NCBI GenBank assembly: GCA_003507475.1
Contig: DNVQ01000015.1
Span: forward strand, 27,794 to 45,099
Reading direction: 5' to 3'
Length of the DNA: 17,306 nt
Origin: Candidatus Moraniibacteriota bacterium
Lineage (GTDB): Bacteria > Patescibacteriota > Minisyncoccia > Moranbacterales > UBA9337
Shown here: positions 1 to 8,347 of the stretch, one piece after another
How the letters are laid out: each line of letters opens with the position of its first letter
How positions within the stretch are numbered: the first letter of the stretch is position 1
Program-made: the position numbers and the translations under genes
Notes under the pieces: model-generated
Database searches by the model: none
The model's input: only the letters and a program-made list of their open reading frames with translations
What the model was told of the DNA's origin: nothing

Positions 1-20
1 GTGATAAAGATTTCGAAAAT

Positions 21-73
21 ATGATGCAAATAATATAATGCGAATACGCGAATGAATGCGAATGATGCAAATG
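21..73. repeat. short degenerate direct repeats (GATGCAAAT / AATGCGAAT)
   Basis: The nonamer gatgcaaat occurs at 23-31 and 64-72, and aatgcgaat at 37-45 and 55-63, with a related cgcgaatga at 47-55. Together they form a loose tandem cluster of about 50 bases. No ORF covers it. It looks like decayed simple-repeat intergenic DNA; no function can be assigned. Confidence 0.5.
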
Positions 74-94
74 TGAGGATGAGATTTGTTTTAT

Positions 95-163
95 GTCATC
101 AGTCATTAGGTCAATAGTCATCATAATAAACATTTGATTGCTGATGACTCAATGACTGATGAC
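95..163. repeat. 13-bp perfect inverted repeat, possible weak terminator
   Basis: gtcatcagtcatt (95-107) is exactly complementary to aatgactgatgac (151-163). The 43-base loop holds further gtcat/gatgac copies, so alternative pairings exist. A short T run (164-168) follows the right arm, so it could terminate a gene left of the window, but the long loop makes this uncertain. The remainder of 1-260 contains no gene that I can support. Confidence 0.5.
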
Positions 164-184
164 TTTTTATTGCTTATTGTTTTT

Positions 185-212
185 ATGCTAATATGTTAAA
201 ATGCTAACATGT
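185..212. repeat. dispersed ATGCTAACATGT-type repeat, copy 1
   Basis: This 28-base segment (atgctaatatgttaa followed by aatgctaacatgt) closely matches a second copy at 15970-16000, with a 3-base length difference and a few substitutions. Both copies are intergenic. It ends about 15 bases upstream of the predicted -10 box of the histidine kinase gene. Confidence 0.5.
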
Positions 213-225
213 TTTTTGAAATTTA

Positions 226-234
226 TGATATAAT
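226..234 (+). promoter_or_regulatory. extended -10 promoter for the histidine kinase gene
   Basis: TG-a-TATAAT at 226-234 is a perfect extended -10 element. No good -35 hexamer lies about 17 bases upstream, which extended -10 promoters can tolerate. Transcription would begin near 241, giving a leader of about 20 bases before the ATG at 261, with no Shine-Dalgarno sequence. Confidence 0.5.
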
Positions 235-260
235 GTAATTATATTTATTAATATTATCTT

Positions 261-1871
261 ATGGAATTAAATAATTTATTGGCAGCTTTTTATTTTGCGG
301 GTGGTATTTTTACTGTAGTTCTTATTGTGGCTTTTTTATTTGAGGAGGTAAAAAAAGTTAATCTTATTTCTGTAGCGATATTAATTCTTTTGAGTTGGTG
401 GAGTTTCGGTTATTACTTATGGCTTACCGACAGTCAACATAGTTTTTTGAGTTTCTATTTTGGTATTTATAATGTAGCGCTGATTCTTATCCCCGTTACT
501 TATTATTTTTGGATAACAGTTCTTTTCAACAAAAAAAGAAATAAAACGGTTTTTGCTGGTTATTTGCTCGCACTTATTTTTAGCTTATTTTATTTGATTA
601 ACCTGGAGGAAAGAAGCATGGATATCTTTAATCTTTTTTCAAGCAAGGGTTTAGTTTTTATTTCTCTTTTAATTCTTGCATACATTGGATTTTACATTTT
701 GTCGATTGTTGAGCTGACTAGAGCAATGATGCAAAGCAGAAGCATGGGCACCAGATTTGTTAACAGGAATATTTTATTTGCATCTTATTTGATTGCCATA
801 TTAAGCATTTCGAGCGTACCTGTCTTTTACGGAGCGGAATATTTTCTTTATGGTGGAGTGGTGTCTATATTTATAATTGTTTTTTTGTTTGTTTATGTCG
901 CTGTCAAAAAGAATTTAATAGATATAAAAATATTTTCCGCCCAGGCGTTGATAGGTCTTATTTTAACCATGAATATGGTGGAAATATTTTTTTCTGAAAA
1001 CTTTATGGGTGTTGCTTATCGCATGGTAATGCTACTGTTTTTATTTATGTTCTCGAGCCTTTTAGTTAAAAATTACAGACAAGATGTTTTTCAGAAAGAT
1101 GAATTGGAAAAAATGGGAAAGAAGCTGGAGGCTAACAATAGAAAGTTAAAAGAATTAGATGATGCTAAGAATGAATTTATTTCAATTGCCGCTCATCAAC
1201 TTAGAACTCCCCCTACGGTTATAAAAGGCTATTTGGCTTTGGCCAAAGAGGATCCTAATAACAGTTTGGATTTGGAAACCAGAGATTCTTTGTCTCGGGC
1301 TTTTGCTTCTAACGAAAGACTCATAGAATTGGTTGAAGATATTCTCAATATCTCTAGAATTGAGTCAGGAAAAATGCAATATGATTTTCAGCCCAACCAG
1401 TCTTGCGAAAAAATAATAAGAGATCTTAAAGATACATTTGAAATAAAAGCAAAAGATAGGGGCTTAGAGATGGAGTTGGAAATAGCCAGGGGCAATATCC
1501 CCAATATAACCATGGATTCGGGAAAAATCAGAGAAGTTATTTCAAATCTTATCGATAACTCCATAAAGTATACTATTAAGGGATCTATTACATTGAAATT
1601 AAAGAAAACAAATTATGGTATGATTAGGATAGAGGTTTTGGATACCGGAATGGGTATCTCAAAAGATGAGATAGGAAACTTATTTAAAAAGTTCTCTCGA
1701 GGAAGTAATGCTGATCAGCTGGCAGCCGGAGGGATTGGATTGGGCATTTATGTGGGAAGAAAAATAATAGAGGCTCATAAGGGAAAAATTTGGGCAGAAT
1801 CTCCGGGTGTTGGACAGGGATCAACTTTTGTTGTGGAATTACCAATTGAATTTTCCCAATCTAATTCATGA
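261..1871 (+). CDS. membrane-bound sensor histidine kinase (orphan)
   Basis: A two-component sensor kinase that would autophosphorylate on His and pass the phosphate to an Asp in a response regulator. Residues 1-270 form about eight hydrophobic segments resembling the multi-TM N-termini of 7TM-type histidine kinases. A short charged linker (275-300) leads into the HisKA domain, with the H box AAHQLRTPP and phospho-acceptor His312. The HATPase_c domain follows: N box NLIDNSIKYT (429-438), G1 box DTGMGI (461-466), a phenylalanine-rich F box (LFKKFSRG) and G2 box GGIGLGIYVG (490-499). All catalytic boxes are intact, so the kinase should be active. The H box has RTPP where RTPL is usual. There is no receiver domain and no response-regulator gene in the window, so it is an orphan here. 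The signal sensed is unknown, and probably membrane- or lipid-associated because no extracellular domain is visible. The metallophosphoesterase gene follows after 31 bases, probably on the same transcript. Confidence 0.93.
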   Translation: MELNNLLAAFYFAGGIFTVVLIVAFLFEEVKKVNLISVAILILLSWWSFGYYLWLTDSQHSFLSFYFGIYNVALILIPVTYYFWITVLFNKKRNKTVFAGYLLALIFSLFYLINLEERSMDIFNLFSSKGLVFISLLILAYIGFYILSIVELTRAMMQSRSMGTRFVNRNILFASYLIAILSISSVPVFYGAEYFLYGGVVSIFIIVFLFVYVAVKKNLIDIKIFSAQALIGLILTMNMVEIFFSENFMGVAYRMVMLLFLFMFSSLLVKNYRQDVFQKDELEKMGKKLEANNRKLKELDDAKNEFISIAAHQLRTPPTVIKGYLALAKEDPNNSLDLETRDSLSRAFASNERLIELVEDILNISRIESGKMQYDFQPNQSCEKIIRDLKDTFEIKAKDRGLEMELEIARGNIPNITMDSGKIREVISNLIDNSIKYTIKGSITLKLKKTNYGMIRIEVLDTGMGISKDEIGNLFKKFSRGSNADQLAAGGIGLGIYVGRKIIEAHKGKIWAESPGVGQGSTFVVELPIEFSQSNS

Positions 1872-1902
1872 TCCTAAATATTGAAATCATAAAAAATCAA
1901 GC

Positions 1903-2949
1903 ATGAACCATGAGAGATATTTAACGTTTATTATTTTCGGAATTCTTGCTTTTTTATATTTATGGTTTACATTCTTGGATGACGATAATAAAAGTAATAT
2001 TAGTGAAGGGGATGAAGAAGATTTAATCGCTCAAGCAATACCAAAGCCAGTGTTTGCATGGAAAGCAAAAATAGAAACGCAACAAGATTTAAAGATTGGA
2101 ATTATTACAGATACTCATATTAGGGCAACTCGTTTTAATAAAAAAGACAAGAGTCCAAGTGCTCTTAGGTATATTAAAGAAAAATATCTAAAGGATTTTG
2201 TTAATTTTAATAAACAAATGAGCATTTTGGGTCCGGATTTTATCATTCATCTGGGAGATATTGTCGAGGGAACGGATGATCCTGATTTCGTAAGTTTAAA
2301 TGGAATTGCGCTTGTAAAAAATGAATTGTTAAAAAATAACGTACCCATTTATTGGCTTATTGGAAACCATGAATTAAGAAGCATTACCAAAGAGCAATTT
2401 AAAGAAGTTTTAGATTTGGATAGCCTCCAATATTATAAAGATATCGGTGATTATCGTTTTATATTTTTGGATGGCAATTTTAATCCTGACAATATCGATA
2501 CTGACTTTATGGGACAAAGTTATCTTCCTGGATTTATTCACCCCAAAACTTTGAATTGGCTAGAGGAATTATTAAAAACCGAAAAAAGAGTTTTCGTTTT
2601 TATGCACCAGGCAGTATTGGGAGCAGATTTTTTTCAAAGTGATGAATTTTTTAAGTCAGCTGTGGCTAACTGGCGCCAAGTTATGGACTTATTTGAAAAA
2701 TACGATGTGGAAGCTTTTTTTAACGGACATATTGAAAATCGATACTATAAGGAAGTAAATGGCGTAAAATATTATTCTTTAACTGGTACTAAAAAAAGTG
2801 TACAGTATCCAGCTTCATATTATGAGCTTGTTATTGAAAATGGCCAACCAAGAGTAACAATGTATTACACCGAGCCTGAAATCAATCAGTCCAAAACAAT
2901 TGATTTTGAAACAGGCAAGGAAATAAAAAAACAATCCGAATTTAAATAG
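1903..2949 (+). CDS. membrane-anchored calcineurin-like metallophosphoesterase
   Basis: A 348-residue predicted phosphohydrolase of the calcineurin-like (Metallophos) superfamily. An N-terminal hydrophobic segment (about residues 8-25) would anchor the protein, probably leaving the catalytic domain outside the cytoplasm. An acidic linker (26-42) comes next, then the dinuclear-metal motifs in order: D70-x-H72 (TDTHI), GD119 (HLGDIVEG), GNHE (154-157), a lone H235 (FMHQ) and GH276 (NGHIEN). The usual final GHxH motif appears as GHIE, so one metal-ligating His position holds Glu; either another residue ligates or the metal site is altered. The substrate cannot be told from sequence: phosphoprotein, nucleotide, phospholipid or cell-wall phosphate are all possible. 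It lies 31 bases behind the histidine kinase with no clear promoter or Shine-Dalgarno of its own, which suggests co-transcription. Confidence 0.88.
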   Translation: MNHERYLTFIIFGILAFLYLWFTFLDDDNKSNISEGDEEDLIAQAIPKPVFAWKAKIETQQDLKIGIITDTHIRATRFNKKDKSPSALRYIKEKYLKDFVNFNKQMSILGPDFIIHLGDIVEGTDDPDFVSLNGIALVKNELLKNNVPIYWLIGNHELRSITKEQFKEVLDLDSLQYYKDIGDYRFIFLDGNFNPDNIDTDFMGQSYLPGFIHPKTLNWLEELLKTEKRVFVFMHQAVLGADFFQSDEFFKSAVANWRQVMDLFEKYDVEAFFNGHIENRYYKEVNGVKYYSLTGTKKSVQYPASYYELVIENGQPRVTMYYTEPEINQSKTIDFETGKEIKKQSEFK

Positions 2950-2988
2950 ATTTTTTATTACATCGCTTGATTTTGCGCTAGGTAGTTT

Positions 2989-3018
2989 TTGACGTGTTTT
3001 TAAGATAATTGTTAAAAT
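2989..3018 (+). promoter_or_regulatory. sigma70-like promoter for the cytidylyltransferase-AlkD fusion gene
   Basis: TTGACG (2989-2994), an 18-base spacer and TAAAAT (3013-3018), preceded by an extended TG (3010-3011). Transcription would start near 3025, only about 7 bases before the ATG at 3032. No Shine-Dalgarno is possible in so short a leader, so translation would be nearly leaderless. Confidence 0.6.
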
Positions 3019-3031
3019 TTTAAGAATAATT

Positions 3032-4144
3032 ATGAAAAAGATAATGATCTTTGGCACTTTTGATATATTTCACAAGGGTCACATTAGTTTTATAAAACAA
3101 GCTAAGAAATATGGAGATTTTTTGATAGTGGTAATTGCGCGAGATAAAACGGTGGAAAAAGTGAAGGGGGTACAATCTTATAATAACGAAAAAATCAGAA
3201 TGAAAATGATTATAAATAGTGGACTGGCGGAAAAGGTGATTTTGGGTGATTTAAAAGATAGATATGCAGCTATAAAGAAATACAAGCCTGAAATTATTTG
3301 CTTGGGCTATGATCAGAAATTTTTTATTGATAAATTGAAAAATAAACTATCTGAATTTGGCCTGAATAAAACTAAGATTATTAGATTAAAATCTTATTAT
3401 CCGCAAATATACAAGTCATCAAAACTTAAACAGAAGTTGTTAAAATTTCAAGATATTTCTCGAGAGATAAATAAATATAAAAACAAAGAAAAAGCAATTG
3501 TTTTGTCTGGTTTTTTTAAGACTGGCAAGGGGCAATATGGAGAAGGGGATAAATTTTTGGGTTTAGTGATGCCGATTCAGAGAGTGCTGGCTAAGAAATT
3601 TGTGACACTTGATTTTAATGAAATTAGCAAAATGCTAAAAAGTGAATATCATGATTTTAGGATGATTGGACTTTTGATTTTGACTTATAAATATGAAAAG
3701 GCTAGCATCACAGAGCGTCAAAAAATATACCAGTTTTATTTCCGAAATTTAAAGGCTGTTAATAATTGGGATTTGGTTGATTTGACTGTTCCGCAGATTG
3801 TGGGTAGATACCTATGGGAGAGCGGGGAAAGCAGAAATATTTTATATAAATTGGTCGGGTCAAAAAATCTTTGGGAAAGGAGAATCTCAATTTTGGCTAC
3901 TTTTTATTTTCTAAAGAATAAAGATTTTAAAGATACCATAAGATTATCCGAAATTTTACTAAGAGATAGGGATGATCTCATTCATAAAGCTACAGGCTGG
4001 ATGCTTCGAGAAATGGGTAAAAGAGATGAGGCAGCGCTGATAAAATTTTTAAATAGGCATCATACTGTGATGCCTCGCACAATGTTGCGTTATTCGATAG
4101 AAAAACTATCCAAAGAAGAAAAATTTTATTATATGAAAAAGTGA
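3032..4144 (+). CDS. fusion protein: cytidylyltransferase-like domain + AlkD-like DNA alkylation-repair domain
   Basis: Two domains in one uninterrupted 370-residue frame. Residues 1-135 match the glycerol-3-phosphate cytidylyltransferase/RibL-type nucleotidyltransferase fold: FGTFDIFHKGH with HxGH at 14-17, the G-Y-D stretch at 92-94, and a KSSKLKQK segment (128-135) in the place of the SSTxIR-type motif. This fold transfers a nucleotide from CTP or ATP to a phosphate. Residues about 140-365 match AlkD-type HEAT-like DNA glycosylases, which excise positively charged alkylated bases. Evidence is the KTGKGQYGEGDKFLG segment (163-177), NNWDLVD (244-250; Trp246 and Asp250 in the place of the AlkD Trp/Asp pair), WERR (281-284), HKATGWMLREMGKRD (318-332) and PRTMLRYSIEKL (348-359). 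Both halves keep their signature residues. There is no stop or restart between them and the ORF is not a merge of two visible genes. The biochemical link between the halves is unknown. The gene has its own promoter and ends in a strong terminator. Confidence 0.85.
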   Translation: MKKIMIFGTFDIFHKGHISFIKQAKKYGDFLIVVIARDKTVEKVKGVQSYNNEKIRMKMIINSGLAEKVILGDLKDRYAAIKKYKPEIICLGYDQKFFIDKLKNKLSEFGLNKTKIIRLKSYYPQIYKSSKLKQKLLKFQDISREINKYKNKEKAIVLSGFFKTGKGQYGEGDKFLGLVMPIQRVLAKKFVTLDFNEISKMLKSEYHDFRMIGLLILTYKYEKASITERQKIYQFYFRNLKAVNNWDLVDLTVPQIVGRYLWESGESRNILYKLVGSKNLWERRISILATFYFLKNKDFKDTIRLSEILLRDRDDLIHKATGWMLREMGKRDEAALIKFLNRHHTVMPRTMLRYSIEKLSKEEKFYYMKK

Positions 4145-4203
4145 TAACTTATCATAAAGTTTTTCTGGATAAGGAGTTCCTTCGCAGAGATTAAAACACG
4201 GAT

Positions 4204-4238
4204 GTCTTTGCGAGGAGGTATTCCGATGTGGCAATCTT
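4204..4238. repeat. relic of a dispersed TTGCGAGGAGG...GGCAATCT intergenic element
   Basis: The stretch with tttgcgaggagg, ttccgatgtgg and caatct resembles a family of short intergenic repeats (CATTGCGAGGA...GGCAATCT) found in many unrelated bacteria. Only one copy is seen here and its partner arm is unclear (perhaps the ttcgcagaga at 4181-4190). The 283-base gap 4145-4427 otherwise holds only the terminator at 4341-4370. Confidence 0.35.
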
Positions 4239-4340
4239 GCATAGCTTATATTTCCAAGCCGATAAGACTGACATGTAATTTAAGAGTGCTTAAATTGCCC
4301 ACAGAAACGAGTTAATTTAGATAAAATATTTTTCCCCACA

Positions 4341-4370
4341 TTAAAACCCCGGGCGTTGCCGGGGTTTTAA
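4341..4370. terminator. GC-rich bidirectional Rho-independent terminator
   Basis: ttaaaaccccgg (4341-4352) pairs perfectly with ccggggttttaa (4359-4370) around the 6-base loop gcgttg. The stem carries its own U tract on each strand. It sits between the convergent fusion gene (ends 4144) and membrane-protein gene (ends 4428 on the minus strand), so it can serve both. Confidence 0.85.
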
Positions 4371-4427
4371 TTATATAAAGTTCTTAGTGTTCTTGTTTGT
4401 TCTTTGGTTTATCTGAAGATTCTGGAA

Positions 4428-5108
4428 CTAGAAATTAACATTAGCTGAATACTTTTGTAAATTCTTCAATTGTGCATCATTTAAATTTTTTGAAGCATCA
4501 ATTGCTTGTTTGATTAAGCCCTTAGAAAATTCAACTGATGTACCTAACGAAATACTTCCCCTTTGGGATATATTTTTTCTTAGATAATCTTCAATATAAA
4601 TTTTGTGTTCAGCTGTAAGACTAGAATCAGCGTTCTTTTCTAGATAATTTGCCAATGCTTTTCTGGCTAAGTGAGTTGTTCCATCGCCCTGTTGAGCCAC
4701 TTCGACAAAAGAATTTTCTGTTTCTGTGGATTCTGTTACTTTAGGCGCGCTCTCTTGTTTAGGAGCTTCTACTTTTTGTTCCTCCACTTGTGGAGTTTCA
4801 CTTTCTTGGGTATTTGTAGCTACTTCCTCTCCCTCATTTTCTTCTTCAGCTGGAGCTTCTTCTGATGTTTCTGTGCTCTCCTCAGAAGATAAGTCAGTTA
4901 AGATATCTTCTATCTCATTATTTTCTTGAGCTACTTCAGTATTTTCAGCACCCCTTTTTGAATAGGAGTAAATTGAAGAAGCAATTAAGAAAACAATCAA
5001 AACACTAACTATAATTCTGAGATTTTCTTGTACCCATTCTTTGAATTTTTGCAAAGCAGTTGGCTCTTCTGTTTCATTTATATCATCTTGATCAAAATCA
5101 TTATTCAT
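4428..5108 (-). CDS. single-pass membrane protein, E/T-rich linker, conserved C-terminal THLARKAL domain
   Basis: A 226-residue protein of unknown function. An acidic N-terminus (about 1-25) precedes one hydrophobic segment (about 31-48). A long low-complexity stretch rich in Glu, Thr, Ser, Pro and Ala (about 55-133) leads to a folded C-terminal module (about 134-215) beginning FVEVAQQGDGTTHLARKAL. From memory, similar GEG-THLARKAL modules recur in hypothetical Parcubacteria proteins; their role is undefined and I give no function. The layout suggests a membrane-tethered surface or periplasm-like protein with a flexible spacer. Start choice: a GTG at 5117 would add three residues, but AGGTGA (5114-5119, minus strand) lies 5 bases before the ATG at 5108 and is a strong Shine-Dalgarno, so the ATG is preferred. 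Monocistronic; converges on the fusion gene. Confidence 0.8.
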   Translation of the reverse strand: MNNDFDQDDINETEEPTALQKFKEWVQENLRIIVSVLIVFLIASSIYSYSKRGAENTEVAQENNEIEDILTDLSSEESTETSEEAPAEEENEGEEVATNTQESETPQVEEQKVEAPKQESAPKVTESTETENSFVEVAQQGDGTTHLARKALANYLEKNADSSLTAEHKIYIEDYLRKNISQRGSISLGTSVEFSKGLIKQAIDASKNLNDAQLKNLQKYSANVNF

Positions 5109-5113
5109 ATTTT

Positions 5114-5119
5114 TCACCT
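5114..5119 (-). promoter_or_regulatory. Shine-Dalgarno deciding the start of the membrane-protein gene
   Basis: On the minus strand agaaaggtaggtga precedes the ATG. It matches the anti-Shine-Dalgarno complement except for one inserted T, and AGGTGA is 5 bases from the ATG at 5108. It overlaps the alternative GTG, which therefore is probably not the start. This gene and the one at 14978 are the only ones here with a strong ribosome binding site. Confidence 0.6.
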
Positions 5120-5183
5120 ACCTTTCTAGTGGTTGCCAATCAAGCAACATTTAATTGTTAAAGTGCAGCTTACATTGAAGCTT

Positions 5184-5211
5184 TTAGTTTTGTTTTTAAA
5201 AACAAAACTAA
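5184..5211. repeat. 28-bp perfect palindrome in a divergent intergenic region
   Basis: ttagttttgttttt (5184-5197) is followed directly by its exact reverse complement aaaaacaaaactaa (5198-5211), with no spacer. It lies upstream of the minus-strand membrane-protein gene (start 5108) and upstream of the uvrA promoter (5402). It could be a protein-binding operator, an AT cruciform or half of a terminator. The rest of 5109-5491 holds only an imperfect hairpin (5217-5252), the uvrA promoter and no convincing gene. Confidence 0.7.
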
Positions 5212-5401
5212 CAATTGATAGGAGACTTTTTTGTGCGTCTCTTTATCCTATTGTCTCTTTATTTTAATTTAATAGCAAGGCATAGTCAACTAGACAAAAA
5301 CCCTATTTTAGGGCGTAATATGGGGATTTTTCTTAAAATAATATATAATTTTTATGTTATTTTTCTTTTCAATTTTAAAAATAATTACGTACCTCTCTTT
5401 A

Positions 5402-5430
5402 TTTACAAATGGTTATTTGTGTGCTAGAAT
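5402..5430 (+). promoter_or_regulatory. strong sigma70-like promoter for uvrA
   Basis: TTTACA (5402-5407), a 17-base spacer and TAGAAT (5425-5430) with an extended TG at 5422-5423. The start of transcription would be near 5437, giving a leader of about 55 bases before the ATG at 5492. I see no SOS (LexA) box in or near it. Confidence 0.7.
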
Positions 5431-5491
5431 TTTTAATTAGATAATACCTAAATTATTTAAATCACCCTTGGCGTAATTTAAATTAAAAATA

Positions 5492-8290
5492 ATGAAAAAA
5501 AATAAGGTAAAAGATAAAAACAAAAAAGATTTTATTTTAGTTAGAGGTGCGAGAGTGAATAATCTAAAAAATATTGATGTTGATATTCCTAAAAATAAAT
5601 TTGTGGTAGTCACAGGACTTTCGGGTAGTGGGAAATCTTCTTTGGCTTTTGATACAATTTTTGTAGAAGGCAATAGGCGCTATGTTGAAGGAATGAGTTC
5701 TTATGCTAGGAGTTTTTTGGACGTTTCATCTAAACCTGATGTGGATAGTATCGAAAACCTTAGTCCGCCGATTTCAATTGATCAAAAAAGTGTAGTGAGG
5801 AGTCCTCGTTCAACCGTGGGAACTTTAACGGAGATATATGATTATTTGAGAATTCTATTTGCAAACATTGGGGAACCCCATTGTCCGATTTGTGGCGCTT
5901 TGTTACAGAAGAAAAGCAACAAGGATATCTTGCTCAATGTTAAAAAAATGCCAGATAAAACAATGTTATTTATCCTTGCTCCTTATAATAAAAAAGAAAA
6001 AAATATTATAGAAAATTTGAATCACATCAGCCAGCTTGGCTATGCTAGGGTAAGAATAGACGAAAAAATATTAACCATTGATGAAGCTTTTTCTATGATT
6101 AAAGAAAGAGAAACCTCTTTTGAAGTGGATATTGTTATCGATAGAATAGTTTTGAATTTAAAAAATTTAGATGAGGAGAGGATAATGGATTCTATCGAAA
6201 CAGCGATGCGAGTTGGCGGGGGTTCCATGAAAATTGCGGTAGATAATAAAGATATATCTGCTTATAATAGAGATTTTGTTTGCGGTGATTGTGGAGTAAA
6301 AATAAAAGAAATAACTCCTAGACATTTTTCTTTTAATAATCCCGAGGGTGCGTGTTCGGAATGTTCTGGATTGGGCGTGAAGATGAAAATTTCTCCAGAA
6401 TTAGTAATTTCCAATAAGAAGTTATCTTTAGCGGAAGGCGCCATAAAGCCTTGGGGAAGTATAAAAGGAAGGAACGGCAATAGCGGACAAGGGATGCAGT
6501 TATTGGAAAAAATATCTAAAAAAATAGGATTTTCTTTGCATGTTCCGGTAAATAAGTTATCAAAAAAACATCTGGATATAATTTTATATGGAGATGACGG
6601 CTTGGAATTTGATGGAGTTATTGGAATGATGGAGGATAAATATAGAAATACAAAATCAGATCATGCCAGAACGGAAATTGAAAGATATATGACTAGTGAA
6701 ACATGTCCAGTTTGTGAAGGAAAGAGGCTCAAAAGCGAATTTGTAAATATTTTTATAGACAATAAATCTATCGATGATTGGGTAAGCATGGACATAGAAT
6801 CATTGATAGAATATTTGAAAGAATTTAAAAGTAAGAACTTGGGCAATAAAGTAGTTTCTGCTCTTGTCAATGAAATTTTTAGCCGATTGTTGATACTGGA
6901 AAATGTAGGGTTGGGATATCTTAGTCTAAGCAGAGGAACTCAAACTATTTCAGGAGGAGAGTCCCAAAGAATTAGATTGGCCACCCAAATAAAATCCAAA
7001 TTAACGGGAATTATCTATGTCTTGGATGAGCCTTCAATAGGTTTGCACAGCAGGGATAATAAAAGATTGATTGATACTATCAAATCGTTAAGAGATAGGG
7101 AAAATTCCTTGATAGTGGTGGAGCATGATAGGGATTTCATTAAAGAAGCGGATTGGATAATCGATATGGGAAAGGGAGCTGGCGAAGAGGGTGGCGAAGT
7201 TGTTTTTAGCGGACAATTAAGTAAGATGCTAAAAAGTAAAACTGAAACATCATTATATTTAACAGAAAAGAAGAAAGTTTTTGAAAGAAAAATCAAGCGA
7301 AAAAAATCTGATAAATTTATAGAAATTATTGGAGCAACGGAGCATAATTTGAAAAATGTTTCAGTAGAAATTCCCCTAGAGAGAATGGTGGTTATATGCG
7401 GAGTTTCAGGTAGCGGAAAGTCGACTTTGGTAAATGATATTTTGGCGCGCGTTCTTAATAAATATTTTTATAACTCTAAGGCTCAACCAGGACAGCATAA
7501 AATGGTTAAGGGATTAAAGAATATTAACAAAGTGGTAAATGTAACTCAGGCGCCCATAGGTAAAACCCCAAGATCCAATGCAGCTACATATACAGGAGTT
7601 TTTTCTCATATTAGGGAATTATTTGCACAAGTGGAGGAAGCGCAAACTAGAAATTATAGCGCTAGTCGTTTTAGTTTTAATATGAAGGGCGGACGTTGCG
7701 ATGTGTGTCAGGGAGATGGTAAGAAAAAAATTGAAATGCATCTTTTGCCGGATATGTATGTTGAATGTGAGGCTTGCGAAGGTACGCGTTACAATAAGAA
7801 GACACTTGAAATTGAATATCAGGGAGCTAACATTGCAGAAGTTCTGGAAATGAGTGTTAGTTATGCTTCTAGGTTTTTCAAAAAACATAATTTAATTTAC
7901 GAAAAATTAAAAATCATGGAAGATGTGGGGTTGGGATATTTAAAATTAGGACAGAGTGCTGTAGAACTTTCCGGAGGAGAAGCTCAGAGAATCAAACTAG
8001 CCACGGAATTAGCTAGAAAATCAAGCGGTAAAACATTATATATCTTAGATGAACCAACAGTTGGTCTTCATTTTGATGATATTAAAAAATTATTAAATGT
8101 CTGTGATGCTTTGGTAGAAAAAGGAAATTCTGTTTTGATAGTAGAACATAATACGGATGTAATCAAAGGTGCTGATTGGGTAATAGAATTGGGACCAGAT
8201 GGCGGAAAAGATGGTGGAAAAATAATTTTCGAAGGCTCTCCTGAAAAATTAAAAAGTAAAAAAAATAGTCCCACTGGAAAATTTTTGTAG
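5492..8290 (+). CDS. uvrA: UvrABC system protein A (excinuclease ATPase subunit)
   Basis: The damage-recognition ATPase of nucleotide excision repair, which dimerises, scans DNA and loads UvrB. Its 932 residues are close to the usual length of about 940. ABC module [13 protein letters not shown] (18-29), Walker A GLSGSGKS (42-49), signature SGGESQRI (487-494), Walker B and D-loop [11 protein letters not shown] (509-519). ABC module II: Walker A GVSGSGKS (637-644), signature SGGEAQRI (827-834), [11 protein letters not shown] (850-860). Zinc-type cysteine pairs lie at 131/134, 264/267, 288/291, 405/408, 736/739 and 759/762, so the inserted zinc modules are complete. No key residue appears missing. 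Its partners uvrB and uvrC are not in the window. It has its own promoter (5402-5430), and no terminator is visible before the next gene 57 bases downstream, so read-through is possible. Confidence 0.98.
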   Translation: MKKNKVKDKNKKDFILVRGARVNNLKNIDVDIPKNKFVVVTGLSGSGKSSLAFDTIFVEGNRRYVEGMSSYARSFLDVSSKPDVDSIENLSPPISIDQKSVVRSPRSTVGTLTEIYDYLRILFANIGEPHCPICGALLQKKSNKDILLNVKKMPDKTMLFILAPYNKKEKNIIENLNHISQLGYARVRIDEKILTIDEAFSMIKERETSFEVDIVIDRIVLNLKNLDEERIMDSIETAMRVGGGSMKIAVDNKDISAYNRDFVCGDCGVKIKEITPRHFSFNNPEGACSECSGLGVKMKISPELVISNKKLSLAEGAIKPWGSIKGRNGNSGQGMQLLEKISKKIGFSLHVPVNKLSKKHLDIILYGDDGLEFDGVIGMMEDKYRNTKSDHARTEIERYMTSETCPVCEGKRLKSEFVNIFIDNKSIDDWVSMDIESLIEYLKEFKSKNLGNKVVSALVNEIFSRLLILENVGLGYLSLSRGTQTISGGESQRIRLATQIKSKLTGIIYVLDEPSIGLHSRDNKRLIDTIKSLRDRENSLIVVEHDRDFIKEADWIIDMGKGAGEEGGEVVFSGQLSKMLKSKTETSLYLTEKKKVFERKIKRKKSDKFIEIIGATEHNLKNVSVEIPLERMVVICGVSGSGKSTLVNDILARVLNKYFYNSKAQPGQHKMVKGLKNINKVVNVTQAPIGKTPRSNAATYTGVFSHIRELFAQVEEAQTRNYSASRFSFNMKGGRCDVCQGDGKKKIEMHLLPDMYVECEACEGTRYNKKTLEIEYQGANIAEVLEMSVSYASRFFKKHNLIYEKLKIMEDVGLGYLKLGQSAVELSGGEAQRIKLATELARKSSGKTLYILDEPTVGLHFDDIKKLLNVCDALVEKGNSVLIVEHNTDVIKGADWVIELGPDGGKDGGKIIFEGSPEKLKSKKNSPTGKFL

Positions 8291-8333
8291 TATTTAAAAT
8301 AGATAGGCGCATTTATAAGCATTATTCTTTTAG

Positions 8334-8341
8334 TATAAAAT
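8334..8341 (+). promoter_or_regulatory. possible -10 box for the nucleotidyltransferase-like gene
   Basis: TATAAAAT (8334-8341) lies just before the ATG at 8348. No -35 hexamer is convincing. If used, transcription would begin within a few bases of the start codon, giving a leaderless message. Confidence 0.35.
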
Positions 8342-8347
8342 AATTTT

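Noticed and set aside
2815..3057. An 80-codon minus-strand ORF over the end of the phosphoesterase gene
   Set aside because: It is antisense to a well-supported gene and to the promoter at 2989-3018; its composition is that of a shadow frame.
4671..4929. Two serine/phenylalanine-rich plus-strand ORFs inside the membrane-protein gene
   Set aside because: They are antisense shadows of its Glu/Thr-rich low-complexity stretch.
5215..5427. A 70-codon plus-strand ORF between the palindrome and uvrA
   Set aside because: It begins in an imperfect hairpin, has no ribosome binding site, reads as hydrophobic A/T-driven sequence and overlaps the uvrA promoter.
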